Shown piece after piece: positions 55,281 through 63,792 of a stretch of 64,000 nucleotides of DNA. Numbering within the stretch: position 1 is the first letter of the stretch; the number at the start of each line of letters is the position of its first letter. The notes under the pieces are model-generated. The model saw only the letters and a program-made list of their open reading frames with translations. It made no database searches and was not told where the DNA came from. The position numbers and the translations under genes were made by a program. This stretch comes from Mesorhizobium sp. M4B.F.Ca.ET.058.02.1.1 (GTDB lineage: Bacteria; Pseudomonadota; Alphaproteobacteria; Rhizobiales; Rhizobiaceae): the NCBI RefSeq assembly GCF_003952505.1, contig NZ_CP034450.1, forward strand, positions 5,415,001-5,479,000, written 5' to 3'.

Positions 55281-55712
55281 CTACCTCGGCAGATAGGTCT
55301 CGTACGGCGTGTCGTTGATCAGCAGGATCACGCACTCCGTGTCCGAGAGGCAGGCATCGTCGTGCATCTCATTGGCCTTCTGGGTCCAGTAGGACCCTGG
55401 CGGCAACGCGACCTTGGTCGCCTCGCCGCCATCCATCTGCCAGTGCGCCCACAGCCCCTGAATGACCACGGCGCGATAGTCCGCGGTATGCGCGTGAACA
55501 GGCGCGCGCCAGTTGCCGGGAACTTTGAGCAAGGTTCCCGCCGGGCCCTTTGCACGCTCGCCCCATAGCGGGCCGAGGCGCTGCGGCTGGTCAGGCGCCT
55601 CGACAGCATAAGGGATCTTGCTCGCCGGCAGGTAGCTGTCTTCGAGGGCGAATGCCCGCCCCGGAAAGACGGTGAGCGCGGCGAGCGCAAGCAAGGCTGG
55701 GTGATTGACCAT
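55281..55712 (-). CDS. Secreted cupin-like protein
   Basis: A 143-residue protein with a signal peptide (MVNHPALLALAALTVFPGRA, cleaved near AFA), so periplasmic. The mature part has cupin features: VPGNWRAPVHAHTADYRAVV, then GSYWTQKANEMHDDACLSDT and a VILLINDTPYETYLP end. His-rich positions suggest metal binding. Standing alone between the importer operon and the AraC gene, it gives no hint of substrate. Confidence 0.75.
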   Translation of the reverse strand: MVNHPALLALAALTVFPGRAFALEDSYLPASKIPYAVEAPDQPQRLGPLWGERAKGPAGTLLKVPGNWRAPVHAHTADYRAVVIQGLWAHWQMDGGEATKVALPPGSYWTQKANEMHDDACLSDTECVILLINDTPYETYLPR

Positions 55713-55817
55713 GGCGGGTTCCTCCGCCGGCCAGCTTAAGCTGCCCCCGCCGGCAGGGAATGACGCTGCGTCCAAAACACTTGGCAATTCCTCCAGGCGA
55801 CAGGAACCGACCCGCGT

Positions 55818-56795
55818 TCAGGCGACCGGGCTGTCGTCGCCGTCGCCGGTGTTGCGCAGATGGCTCGGCGCCACGCCCATGACGCGCTTGAAGGCGCGGC
55901 TGAAGGACGCCTCGGAATCATAGCCCAGCCTTGTCGCGGCCACCGAAACCCGCATGCCGTCGCGGGCCAGCCATTGCCGCGCCTGGTGCATGCGAACGCT
56001 GAGCACATATTTGGCCGGCGTCTCGCCGACCACGGTGGCGAAGCGCTGGGCGAAGGCGGAACGCGAGGCTCCCATCATCCGCGCCAGCGCCTCGACCGTC
56101 CAGTCGCGGTCCGGCTGCAGGTGGATGGCGGCCAGCACCTTGCCGACATCCGGACTGCGGACGGCGGCGATCCATCCGGTGGCATCGCCGCAGCCGTTCT
56201 CCACCCAGGAGCGGATGATGGTGGCGGCCAGCACATCGGCAAGGCGCGCCAGGATGCCGCCGGAGCCGACCCGGTCCATCGTCACCTCGCCGGCCATCGC
56301 ATCGAGCAGGTGCTGGATGCCCGGAGCGTTCGCCATCAGCTTACGTGCCTGCATCAGGTCCGGCATCATGTCGAGCAGCGGATGCGAGCCGTCGAGATTG
56401 AAATGCATGCTGCCGCAGAACAGCAGGGTCTTGCAGCCATCGCAGCCATTGGAGACGTCGTAGATGTTCTCGCAAACCGGCTCGATGCTGTAGCGGCCGA
56501 TCGGCACGGCAGGCACGCCCGGCGCGCTGGCCAGAACGTGCTCGTCGCCGCGCGGGATCAGCAGCGCGTCGCCGACCGACAGCTCGATCCATTCCTTCGC
56601 CGGCGAGAACAGCCAGCAGCCTTGCTGGCCGATGAAGTGGAAGCGCGCCGCCTTCTGCGCGGGAAAGGACACCGCCCAGGGTTCCCCCAGCACGCAGCGA
56701 CCATAGTCGACGCCGTCGAGGCGGAGGCCGCGTAGCATGTCGGTCAAAGGATCGCCGGAAGCCGGCAGTGCGGTTCTGGACGAATTGTAATTCAT
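55818..56795 (-). CDS. AraC family transcriptional regulator
   Basis: A 325-residue regulator. The C-terminal 100 residues hold two HTH motifs (WTVEALARMMGASRSAFAQR and VSVAATRLGYDSEASFSRAF). The N-terminal cupin-type domain resembles the Cupin_6 group and carries C108, C118, C121 and C127 (NGCDGCKTLLFCG), a cluster fit for metal or oxidant sensing. It diverges from an MFS exporter gene across 172 bases, which is its likely target. Confidence 0.87.
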   Translation of the reverse strand: MNYNSSRTALPASGDPLTDMLRGLRLDGVDYGRCVLGEPWAVSFPAQKAARFHFIGQQGCWLFSPAKEWIELSVGDALLIPRGDEHVLASAPGVPAVPIGRYSIEPVCENIYDVSNGCDGCKTLLFCGSMHFNLDGSHPLLDMMPDLMQARKLMANAPGIQHLLDAMAGEVTMDRVGSGGILARLADVLAATIIRSWVENGCGDATGWIAAVRSPDVGKVLAAIHLQPDRDWTVEALARMMGASRSAFAQRFATVVGETPAKYVLSVRMHQARQWLARDGMRVSVAATRLGYDSEASFSRAFKRVMGVAPSHLRNTGDGDDSPVA

Positions 56796-56967
56796 TTCGG
56801 CGTTTCTAGCATGGAAACTCCATCGCGTCACTTCCTATGTTGCATGTCAGCCAAATGTTGCGCCGCAAACAAGTCGGACTGGCAGAGCGCGCCCGCGAAG
56901 CATGTAACGGGTGGAGGCCGAGCCGGTCATTTCCTAAGTGGCGCGCAAACAGATCGGAGATTTAGCC

Positions 56968-58182
56968 ATGACCGAACCCACCACGGGCGTCATCGACGCC
57001 GCTGTTCTAGACAGCGCCGACTCTCAAGAACGATCAGAGCCTGCTTGGGGCGCGGTGGTGTCGCTGGCGCTCGGGGTGTTCGGCCTTGTGACTGCGGAAT
57101 TCCTGCCGGCCAGCCTGCTGACGCGGCTGGCGCAGGACCTCGGCGTCAGCGAGGGCGCGGCCGGGCAAGCGGTGACGGCGACGGCGGTGGTCGGCGCGAT
57201 CGCGGCGCCGACCATGGCCATCGTCACCAAGCGGCTCGACCGCCGGCTGGTGATGTGGATGCTGACGGTTCTGCTCATCGTCTCCAATCTGCTCGCAGCC
57301 TTTGCTTCCTCGCTGACCATGCTGCTTCTGGCCCGGGTGGTTCTCGGCGTCGCGCTCGGCGGCTTCTGGTCGATGTCGGCGGCGATGGCGCTGAGGCTCG
57401 TGCCGATGCGGCTGATGCCGCGCGCCATGTCGATCATCCTCACCGGCGTTTCGGTCGCCACCGTCACCGCCGCGCCGGTCGGCGCCTATGTCGGCGATGT
57501 CTGGGGCTGGCGCACCGCCTTCATGATCGCGGCCGTCGTCGGCGCGCTGGCGCTCTTGGTGCAGCTTGCCACCATCCCGCGGCTGCCGCCGGCCGGCGTG
57601 GCCAGCGTGCGCACCTTGCTGGAGGTCTTGAAGCGGCCGATGATCAGGGCGGCGCTGCTGGTCGTGCTGCTGGTCGCCTCGGGTCACTTTGCCGGCTTCA
57701 CCTATGTGCGCCCGTATCTCGAGGTGGTTCCGGTGCTGCCGATCGAGACGATCTCGCTGGTGCTGCTCGGCTACGGCATCGGCGGCTTCTTCGGCAACTT
57801 CGCCGGCGGCTTCATGGCCGAGCGCAACCTGAAGGCCGCGGTCGCCCTGGCGCCGCTGCTGATTGCCGTGTCGGCGCTGGTGCTGCTCACCCTTGGCGCC
57901 TCGCCGGTGACGGCGGCGATCGCCGTCGCCGCCTGGGGCTTCGCCTTCGGCGCGGTGCCGGTCGGGCTGCAGACCTGGCTGGTGCGCGCGGCGCCGGACG
58001 AGGCCGAAAGCGCCGGCGGGCTGATGGTCGCCACGTTCCAGGTGGCGATCGCGCTCGGCGCCGTCTTCGGCGGCCTGCTGGTCGACCATGCCGGCGTCGC
58101 CAGCGCCTTCGCCTATTGCGGCATCGCAACGCTGCTGGCGGCCCTGGTGGCGGTGCTGATGGGGCCGAAGCGCGCGGGCTAG
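56968..58182 (+). CDS. MFS exporter
   Basis: A 404-residue major facilitator protein with 12 predicted membrane segments after an N-terminal tail of about 30 residues. LGVFGLVTAEFLPASLLTRL and the loop KRLDRRLVM with RVVLGVALGGFWS motifs place it near AraJ/YdhP-type sugar or drug efflux proteins. ATG 56968 has GGAG upstream; a GTG ten codons earlier is a weaker option. The AraC-type gene diverges from it. Confidence 0.9.
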   Translation: MTEPTTGVIDAAVLDSADSQERSEPAWGAVVSLALGVFGLVTAEFLPASLLTRLAQDLGVSEGAAGQAVTATAVVGAIAAPTMAIVTKRLDRRLVMWMLTVLLIVSNLLAAFASSLTMLLLARVVLGVALGGFWSMSAAMALRLVPMRLMPRAMSIILTGVSVATVTAAPVGAYVGDVWGWRTAFMIAAVVGALALLVQLATIPRLPPAGVASVRTLLEVLKRPMIRAALLVVLLVASGHFAGFTYVRPYLEVVPVLPIETISLVLLGYGIGGFFGNFAGGFMAERNLKAAVALAPLLIAVSALVLLTLGASPVTAAIAVAAWGFAFGAVPVGLQTWLVRAAPDEAESAGGLMVATFQVAIALGAVFGGLLVDHAGVASAFAYCGIATLLAALVAVLMGPKRAG

Positions 58183-58202
58183 CCAGCCCCCGCGCGATCA
58201 TC

Positions 58203-58805
58203 CTACATCGGCCCGGCAGCCGCCCGGGCCGATGTCGCCGTGATCGCCGCCACGAAGCGCTCCAGGCTGTGCTCGACATAGGCGGTCAGGTCCATTTCGG
58301 GATCGAAGCTCCACCACAGCAGCGAGCCCTGCCAGTGCGACGCCATCAGCAGGCCGATGTCCTGAGGCATGCCGGGTATACCGGCGAAACAGTCGGCGAG
58401 CACCTTGCTTAGCGCCGCTTTCCAGGCGGCGCCACGTGCCCGCAGCACGGGATCGCGCAGGTCCTCGCGCAGCACCAGCAAACCTTCGGCATAGGATTCG
58501 ATGTCGCCATAGCCGCTGGATAGACCACCCAACAACCGGATGGCCCCGGCCGGGGTCCTCGGCGTCGAGGCGGACAGCGCTTCGGTTTTCCGGTCGAGCC
58601 CATCCCAGGCATAAAGCAGCGTGCGTTGCTTCAGCTGCGCCTTGCTCCCGAAGCGCTGCACCAGCGTCGACCCCGATAGGCCGCATGCCCGCGCCAGCCG
58701 CTCGAAGGTCAGCGCCTCCGGGCCTTCGGCGTGCATCAGCCGGTAGGCGACCTCCAGCACCTGCTCGTCGGGTTGCGTTTTCGGCCGGGTCATCTTGACA
58801 TCCAT
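58203..58805 (-). CDS. TetR family transcriptional regulator
   Basis: A 200-residue regulator with an N-terminal HTH (LTFERLARACGLSGSTLVQR, FGSKAQLKQ) and a helical ligand domain. Start could be 58805 or the ATG four codons inside (MTRPKTQ); neither has a strong ribosome site. It diverges from an SDR gene and the shared gap contains two copies of CATTTATAAA. Confidence 0.87.
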   Translation of the reverse strand: MDVKMTRPKTQPDEQVLEVAYRLMHAEGPEALTFERLARACGLSGSTLVQRFGSKAQLKQRTLLYAWDGLDRKTEALSASTPRTPAGAIRLLGGLSSGYGDIESYAEGLLVLREDLRDPVLRARGAAWKAALSKVLADCFAGIPGMPQDIGLLMASHWQGSLLWWSFDPEMDLTAYVEHSLERFVAAITATSARAAAGPM

Positions 58806-58830
58806 TTATAAACGAATGATCATTTATAAA
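58803..58830. promoter_or_regulatory. Repeated operator between TetR and SDR genes
   Basis: CATTTATAAA occurs at 58803-58812 and 58821-58830, an 18-base period, with the palindrome AATGATCATT (58815-58824) bridging them. TTTATAAA is itself symmetric, so the block is also nearly palindromic. It overlaps the TetR start, as for autorepression. Confidence 0.5.
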
Positions 58831-58886
58831 TTAGGAGCGCAGCAGGCGCCAGCCCTCGTTGTGGTGTTTTGGTTCGGGAGGTTTCG

Positions 58887-59795
58887 ATGATGCTTGAAGG
58901 GAAGGTCGCCCTTGTCGCCGGCGCAACGCGCGGTGCCGGCCGTGGCATCGCGGTCGAGCTCGGCGCCGCCGGCGCCACCGTCTATGTCACCGGGCGCACG
59001 ACGCGGACGCAACAGTCGGACTATGGCCGTCCGGAGACGATCGAGGAAACGGCTGAGCTGGTCACGGCGCAAGGCGGCAAGGGCATTGCCGTCCAGGTCG
59101 ATCATCTGATTGCTGACGATGTGCGCGAACTGGTCGAGCGTATCCGTGCCGAGCAGGGCCGTCTCGATGTCCTGGTCAACGATCTGTGGGGCGGCGAGAA
59201 GCTGTTCGAGTGGAACAAGCCGGTCTGGGACCACGATCTCGAGAACGGCTTGCGCCTGCTGCGCCTGGCCATCGACACGCATCTGATCACCGCGCACCAC
59301 GCGCTGCCGCTGATGATCGAGCGGCCGGGCGGGCTGCATGTCGAAGTCACCGACGGCACGGCCGAATACAATGCAGACCACTACCGGCTGTCGCCATTCT
59401 ACGACCTCGCCAAGGTGGCGGCGACGCGCATGGCATGGGCGCACGCCAAGGACCTCGCGCCACATGGCGCCACGTCGGTCTCGCTGACGCCCGGCTGGCT
59501 GCGTTCCGAAATGATGCTGGAGGCCTTCGGCGTCAGCGAGGCGAACTGGCGCGACGCGACCGCCAAGGTACCGCATTTCGTCATTTCGGAGACGCCGCGC
59601 TTCGTCGGCCGCGCCGTCGTGGCGCTGGCCGCGGATCCGGAGCGGTCGCGCTGGAACGGGCAGTCGCTGTCCAGCGGCGGGCTGGCGCAAGTCTATGGCT
59701 TCACCGATCTCGATGGTTCGCGCCCGGATGCCTGGCGCTATGTCCCGGAGGTCCAGGATGCCGGCAAGCCGGCCGATGCGACCGGGTATCGCTAG
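58887..59795 (+). CDS. Short-chain dehydrogenase/reductase, atypical
   Basis: A 302-residue SDR. Cofactor motif GATRGAGRG is at residues 12-20 and Y172-x3-K176 forms the catalytic pair. The usual NNAG is VNDLWGG and the catalytic Ser region is VEVTDGTAEYN, so Ser is replaced by Thr or Asp. This resembles the DHRS1-like subgroup with a C-terminal extension (about 40 residues ending GYR). GGGAGG lies five bases before the first of two adjacent ATGs. Probably repressed by the divergent TetR. Confidence 0.85.
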   Translation: MMLEGKVALVAGATRGAGRGIAVELGAAGATVYVTGRTTRTQQSDYGRPETIEETAELVTAQGGKGIAVQVDHLIADDVRELVERIRAEQGRLDVLVNDLWGGEKLFEWNKPVWDHDLENGLRLLRLAIDTHLITAHHALPLMIERPGGLHVEVTDGTAEYNADHYRLSPFYDLAKVAATRMAWAHAKDLAPHGATSVSLTPGWLRSEMMLEAFGVSEANWRDATAKVPHFVISETPRFVGRAVVALAADPERSRWNGQSLSSGGLAQVYGFTDLDGSRPDAWRYVPEVQDAGKPADATGYR

Positions 59796-59802
59796 AATTG
59801 CG

Positions 59803-60150
59803 CTAGGCCGAGCGACCGTCGAAGTCGAAGATCTGGACGGAGGCAAGGTCGATCCCGTCGAGGCAATTGATGTTGACATAGGCGCTGCGTTCGCTGCCGT
59901 CGCCGACGTCCTCGGCGAAGGGATGGATGCCGCAAAAGCGGCAGAAGCGATGGGCGATGGCGCCCTTGCCAAAGGTGTAACGGCCGAGGTCGTCGCCCCA
60001 GGCGAGCAGCCGCAGGTTCCGATGCGGCACCGCCCAGAGCAATGCCGCCTTGCGGGCGCAGATCGAGCAGTTGCAGCGCACGGCCCCGCCGAGCTCGCCT
60101 TCGACCTCGAACGCCACCTTGCCGCAGTGGCAGCCGCCTTTGTAGAGCAT
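59803..60150 (-). CDS. GFA/CENP-V domain zinc protein
   Basis: A 115-residue protein of the glutathione-dependent formaldehyde-activating enzyme-like family. The two zinc sites are seen as C7-H-C9, C26-N-C28-x2-C31 and C70-x2-C73. The family name overstates what is known; most members have no proven activity. Seven bases separate its stop from the convergent SDR stop. Confidence 0.9.
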   Translation of the reverse strand: MLYKGGCHCGKVAFEVEGELGGAVRCNCSICARKAALLWAVPHRNLRLLAWGDDLGRYTFGKGAIAHRFCRFCGIHPFAEDVGDGSERSAYVNINCLDGIDLASVQIFDFDGRSA

Positions 60151-60208
60151 CGTTCCTTCTCCCCTTCGGCCCGGCAGTGCAAATATGCCTGATCCAACTC
60201 ATTGTTGG

Positions 60209-60255
60209 AGCATGATCTTTCCGAAAACCGGTTCCCACTTCTCGGGATCATGCTC
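60209..60255. repeat. Short rhizobial intergenic palindrome
   Basis: GAGCATGATC (60209-60218) and GATCATGCTC (60246-60255) are perfect inverted ends around a centre with CCGAAAACCGG. I recognise this as a common dispersed intergenic repeat of Rhizobiales genomes. Only one copy is in this window. It occupies the gap between the GFA-type gene and the amidase gene. Confidence 0.7.
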
Positions 60256-60292
60256 TAAAGACGCTGCAGCCTTGCGGAGTCCGACACCGAAA

Positions 60293-61585
60293 ATGCAATC
60301 AGTCCGCGATCATCTCGAAATTCTGCTGTCGCGTCTCGCGACCCGCGCGAGCGACGAGTGCGTGTTCGTGCGACTGTACCCGGAGGCAGCGCGAGCAGCC
60401 GCCGACGCCAGCGATGCGCGGCGGAAGGCCGGCGTGACGCTCGGACCGCTCGACGGCACGATCGTCTCGATCAAGGACCTGTTCGACGTCGCCGGCGAGG
60501 CGACCACGGCCGGATCGCTGATGCTCAAGACCGCCGCGCCCGCCTTGCGCGACGCCGCCGTCGTCAGCCGGCTGCGCCAGGCGGGCGCGGTCATCCTCGG
60601 CAAGACCAACATGACCGAGTTCGCCTTCACCGCGATCGGTACCAACCAGCATTACGGCACGCCCGGCAATGCCACCGACGCCAGCCTGATACCGGGCGGT
60701 TCGTCCTCGGGCGCCGGCGTCTCGGTCGGCGAAGGTACCTGTGACATCGCCATCGGCTCCGACACCGGCGGTTCGGTGCGCATACCGGCATCGCTGAACG
60801 GCGTCATCGGTTTCAAGCCAACGGCGCGTCGGGTGCCGCTGACGGGTGCCTATCCGTTGTCCGCGACGCTGGATTCGATCGGACCGCTGGCGCTGAGCGT
60901 CGCCGCCTGTGCCGTCGCCGATGCGGTGATGGCGGCTGAGGAGGTGCCCCCGCTGCATCTGCCGTTGCCACTTGCCGGACTTCGTGTCGGTATCCCGCGC
61001 GGCGTTCCTTTCGAGGACACCGAAAGCGAGGTGGCGACCGCGTTCGAAAGATGCCTGGGCCAGGTCGAGCGGGCCGGCGCGCGGGTTGCGGACCTGTCGA
61101 TCGACGACCTGCTCGCCGAGATGCGGGCGGCGACCAGGCGCGCGACGATCGCGTCAATGGAAGGCGCCGAGGTCCATGCCGACTGGCTGGCGACAGGCGC
61201 TTCCGTGCCGGTCGATCCGCATGTCAGCGGGCCGTTGTCGCGCGCGCTGGCCATCCCCGCGTCGGTCTATATCCGGACAATCCGGCGCCGCAAGGCGCTG
61301 GCCTCAGCGATGGACGAGCGGCTGGCCGCGGTCGATGTGCTGGCCCTGCCGACGACGCCGGTGGCGGCGCCGACCATCGCCTTGATGGCTAGCGACGCGG
61401 CGCTGCGCGAGCGGACCGAAGGCCTGCTGTTGCGCAACACCCAGGTCGCCAACCAGTTCGATCTCTGCGCCATCTCTGTGCCGATGCCTGGAACGGCGCG
61501 TCCGGCCGGGTTGATGCTGGTGGCCCGCAACGGCCATGACCGCCATCTGCTGCGCATCGCGGCAGAAATGGAGCGGCTGCTCTGA
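60293..61585 (+). CDS. Amidase signature family hydrolase
   Basis: A 430-residue amidase. The triad is K61 (VSIKDLFD), S137 (GGSSSGAG, cis-Ser) and nucleophile S161 (DTGGSV), with the 24-residue Ser spacing typical of the family. Substrate is not predictable; it is not paired with a glutamyl-tRNA amidotransferase subunit. The ATG at 60293 is taken since upstream codons translate the dispersed repeat; the ribosome site is poor. Confidence 0.88.
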   Translation: MQSVRDHLEILLSRLATRASDECVFVRLYPEAARAAADASDARRKAGVTLGPLDGTIVSIKDLFDVAGEATTAGSLMLKTAAPALRDAAVVSRLRQAGAVILGKTNMTEFAFTAIGTNQHYGTPGNATDASLIPGGSSSGAGVSVGEGTCDIAIGSDTGGSVRIPASLNGVIGFKPTARRVPLTGAYPLSATLDSIGPLALSVAACAVADAVMAAEEVPPLHLPLPLAGLRVGIPRGVPFEDTESEVATAFERCLGQVERAGARVADLSIDDLLAEMRAATRRATIASMEGAEVHADWLATGASVPVDPHVSGPLSRALAIPASVYIRTIRRRKALASAMDERLAAVDVLALPTTPVAAPTIALMASDAALRERTEGLLLRNTQVANQFDLCAISVPMPGTARPAGLMLVARNGHDRHLLRIAAEMERLL

Positions 61586-61606
61586 CGAGCAGCGTGCCCA
61601 CGGCAA

Positions 61607-61984
61607 TCAGTGCGCCGCGCAGCGCCTGCGCTCGGCTTTGCCAGAGGCGCGTTCGATACGCGTAACGACCAGCATGGGCGGCTCGTTCGGCTCACCGCGA
61701 TGCTGGATCGATCCTCTGACGACGAGCTTTCCCGCGTGGAGCTTGTCTGATGTATCGGGTGCGGCCCTGTCTTGCAGCGGCAATTCGGTGGTGTTGAGTG
61801 CCACGCCTTTGACGACCTTGCCGGTGCCCAGATCCAGCGCGTTGCCTGAGGGACAAGGGGCTCTGAAGCAGACGAGTCCATTGCTGCAGTAGACATAGTC
61901 GCTGCTCTCTGTCGCAGCGAGTGTGGGCGAGGCCGCGATCGAACATGCGGCGAGAACCAAGGATGCCAAGCGACGATTCAACAT
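61607..61984 (-). CDS. Secreted protein of unknown function
   Basis: A 125-residue protein with a clear Sec signal (MLNRRLASLVLAACSIAASP, cleaved near TLAA). The mature part starts ESSDYVYCSNGLVCFRAPCP, with three Cys within 15 residues and a fourth near the C-terminus (RRRCAAH), so disulphides in the periplasm are likely. The remainder is rich in beta-type sequence. I do not recognise the family. Confidence 0.7.
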   Translation of the reverse strand: MLNRRLASLVLAACSIAASPTLAATESSDYVYCSNGLVCFRAPCPSGNALDLGTGKVVKGVALNTTELPLQDRAAPDTSDKLHAGKLVVRGSIQHRGEPNEPPMLVVTRIERASGKAERRRCAAH

Positions 61985-62027
61985 GGCTTCAGCGTCACCA
62001 AGAATTGAGGCGGAAGCGCGGTGCATT

Positions 62028-63008
62028 TCACCTGTCGGCCGGAAACCGTCGACGGTAGTGGTCGACCACGTCCGGATTGCGCAGATTTGCCGGCAGCTTG
62101 CCGGCCAGCACCAGCAGCGCCTCGCCCGCCGCGCCGACGCCCATGCGCATCATCGACTCCTCGGTGATCCCGGCCATATGCGGGGTGACGATGACATTGT
62201 CGAAGCTGAAATAGGGATGGTTCGGCGGCAGCGGCTGCGTCGCAAAGACGTCGAGCGCGGCACCGCCGATGCTGCCCTTGCGCAAGGCTTCGATCAGCGC
62301 ATCGTCGTCGACCACCGGCCCGCGCGAGACGTTGATCAGCAGTGCGTTCGGCTTCATGCGCGAAATGCGCTCGCGGCTGATCAGGCCGCGCGTCTCCGGC
62401 GTCAGCGGACAGCAAAGCACGATGATGTCGCTCTGCTCGACCAGCGCGTCGATCGACAGGAAACCGACCTTGTCGGGCGCCGGGCGCATACTGCGCGTCG
62501 TTGCCACGACATTGAGGTCGAAGCCGTGCGCGGCGATATGGCCGACCGCCTGGCCGACCGCTCCGAGGCCGACAATGCCGATGGTCTTACCGGCGAGCTC
62601 GGTGTTGGCGTTGGCATGGTCGCGTCCGGCGAGCCAGCCCTTGGCGCGCAGGTCGCGGTCGACCATGCGAAAACGCCGAAGCAAGGCCAGCGTCACGAAC
62701 ATCACGTGCTCGGCGACCGAGCGCGCATTGACCGCCGGCACGTTCGCCACCAGCACGCCGGCTGACGTTGCCGCCTCGACCGGGATCATGTCCAGCCCAG
62801 CGCCATGACGGATCGCGGCGCGCAGCTTCGCGGCGCCGCCGAAGAGCTCAGGTGGCAGCGGCGCACGGACGATGACGATATCAGCATCCTTCGCCTCGGC
62901 GGCAAGCGTTTTGCCATCGAGGGCGGAAGCGACGACCAGCTTGCCTGCCCCGGCCAGCATGGCGGAGGCGCGCGGATGCAGCGGGTGCGTCGACAGGATT
63001 CTGGGCAT
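62028..63008 (-). CDS. D-2-hydroxyacid dehydrogenase
   Basis: A 326-residue NAD(P)-dependent enzyme of the D-isomer-specific 2-hydroxyacid dehydrogenase family. GIVGLGAVGQAVG is the cofactor motif, and INVSRGPVVDDDAL and TPHMAGITEES supply the Arg and His active-site positions. The start at 63008 has GGGAG four bases upstream. It lies downstream of a GntR gene and an enolase-superfamily gene, so it may act in sugar-acid catabolism, for example as a 2-keto or 3-phosphoglycerate-like dehydrogenase; substrate unknown. Confidence 0.9.
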   Translation of the reverse strand: MPRILSTHPLHPRASAMLAGAGKLVVASALDGKTLAAEAKDADIVIVRAPLPPELFGGAAKLRAAIRHGAGLDMIPVEAATSAGVLVANVPAVNARSVAEHVMFVTLALLRRFRMVDRDLRAKGWLAGRDHANANTELAGKTIGIVGLGAVGQAVGHIAAHGFDLNVVATTRSMRPAPDKVGFLSIDALVEQSDIIVLCCPLTPETRGLISRERISRMKPNALLINVSRGPVVDDDALIEALRKGSIGGAALDVFATQPLPPNHPYFSFDNVIVTPHMAGITEESMMRMGVGAAGEALLVLAGKLPANLRNPDVVDHYRRRFPADR

Positions 63009-63073
63009 GTGGCTCCCGTTTGTTTGCCGCATTTCTGCGATGCCAAGCGATGCCGCTTGGGCTGCAAAATGCT

Positions 63074-63790
63074 CTAGGCCTTTTCGAGCGCCGGGCTTGT
63101 CGGCTCCGTCCCACGCCCCTCGATCAGGCCCTTCCAATAGCTTTCGGCGCCTTGCAGATGGGCGTTCATCAGCGCCTGGGCGAGGTTGCCGTCGCGGCGC
63201 AGCAGCGCCTCGTAGATCTGGATATGCTCTGCATGCGAGCGCACGCTGCGCTCGGGATCGTTGAAATAGATCGGCAGGCGCTGCTCGCCCATCAGGTAGT
63301 AGACGCTGCAGATGTTGTGGAAGATGCCGTTCTTGGTGGCGCGCACGATCTCGAGGTGGAACTCGCGGTCTTCCTTGGCCAGACCCTCGCCGGCGGCGAT
63401 ACGCTCCTCCGAGGCTTTCAGGATCTCGCGCAGCCGCTCGAAATTCTCCTCGGTGGCGCGTGAGCAGGCAAGCTCGGCGGCCTTGATCTCGTGGATCTTG
63501 CGCAACTCGACCGTTTCGTAGATCTGGATCGGATCGAGCGGCAGGCCGGCGCGGGCGAAAAGGGCCAACGCCTCGACGCTCGCCTGCTTGGTGTCGACAT
63601 AGATGCCGGATTTGGCGCGGCGTTCGACGATCCGCATGGCTTCCAGGATGGCCAGCGCTTCGCGGATCTGGCCGCGGCTGACGGCGAAGTGCTCGGCCAG
63701 TTCGCGCTCCGACGGCGTGCGACCCGTCTCCTTGTCCGATTTGGAGAACAGATAGGCGGCGAGTTCCGCGAGAAGGTTCTTTTCTTTCAT
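63074..63790 (-). CDS. GntR family transcriptional regulator, FCD domain
   Basis: A 238-residue FadR/PdhR-like regulator. The winged helix spans about residues 10-75 (TPSERELAEHFAVSRGQIRE) and the FCD domain follows, with DREFHLEIVRATKNGIFHN carrying ligand-site residues. It lies between the enolase-superfamily gene (2 bases upstream) and the dehydrogenase (65 bases downstream). FadR-type members bind TGGT-N3-ACCA operators, so it is one candidate for sites A-D, though distant from them. Confidence 0.88.
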   Translation of the reverse strand: MKEKNLLAELAAYLFSKSDKETGRTPSERELAEHFAVSRGQIREALAILEAMRIVERRAKSGIYVDTKQASVEALALFARAGLPLDPIQIYETVELRKIHEIKAAELACSRATEENFERLREILKASEERIAAGEGLAKEDREFHLEIVRATKNGIFHNICSVYYLMGEQRLPIYFNDPERSVRSHAEHIQIYEALLRRDGNLAQALMNAHLQGAESYWKGLIEGRGTEPTSPALEKA

Positions 63791-63792
63791 CG

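Noticed and set aside
60209..60255. The palindrome before the amidase gene as its operator
   Set aside because: It matches a dispersed intergenic repeat I recognise from Rhizobiales, so it is unlikely to be gene-specific.
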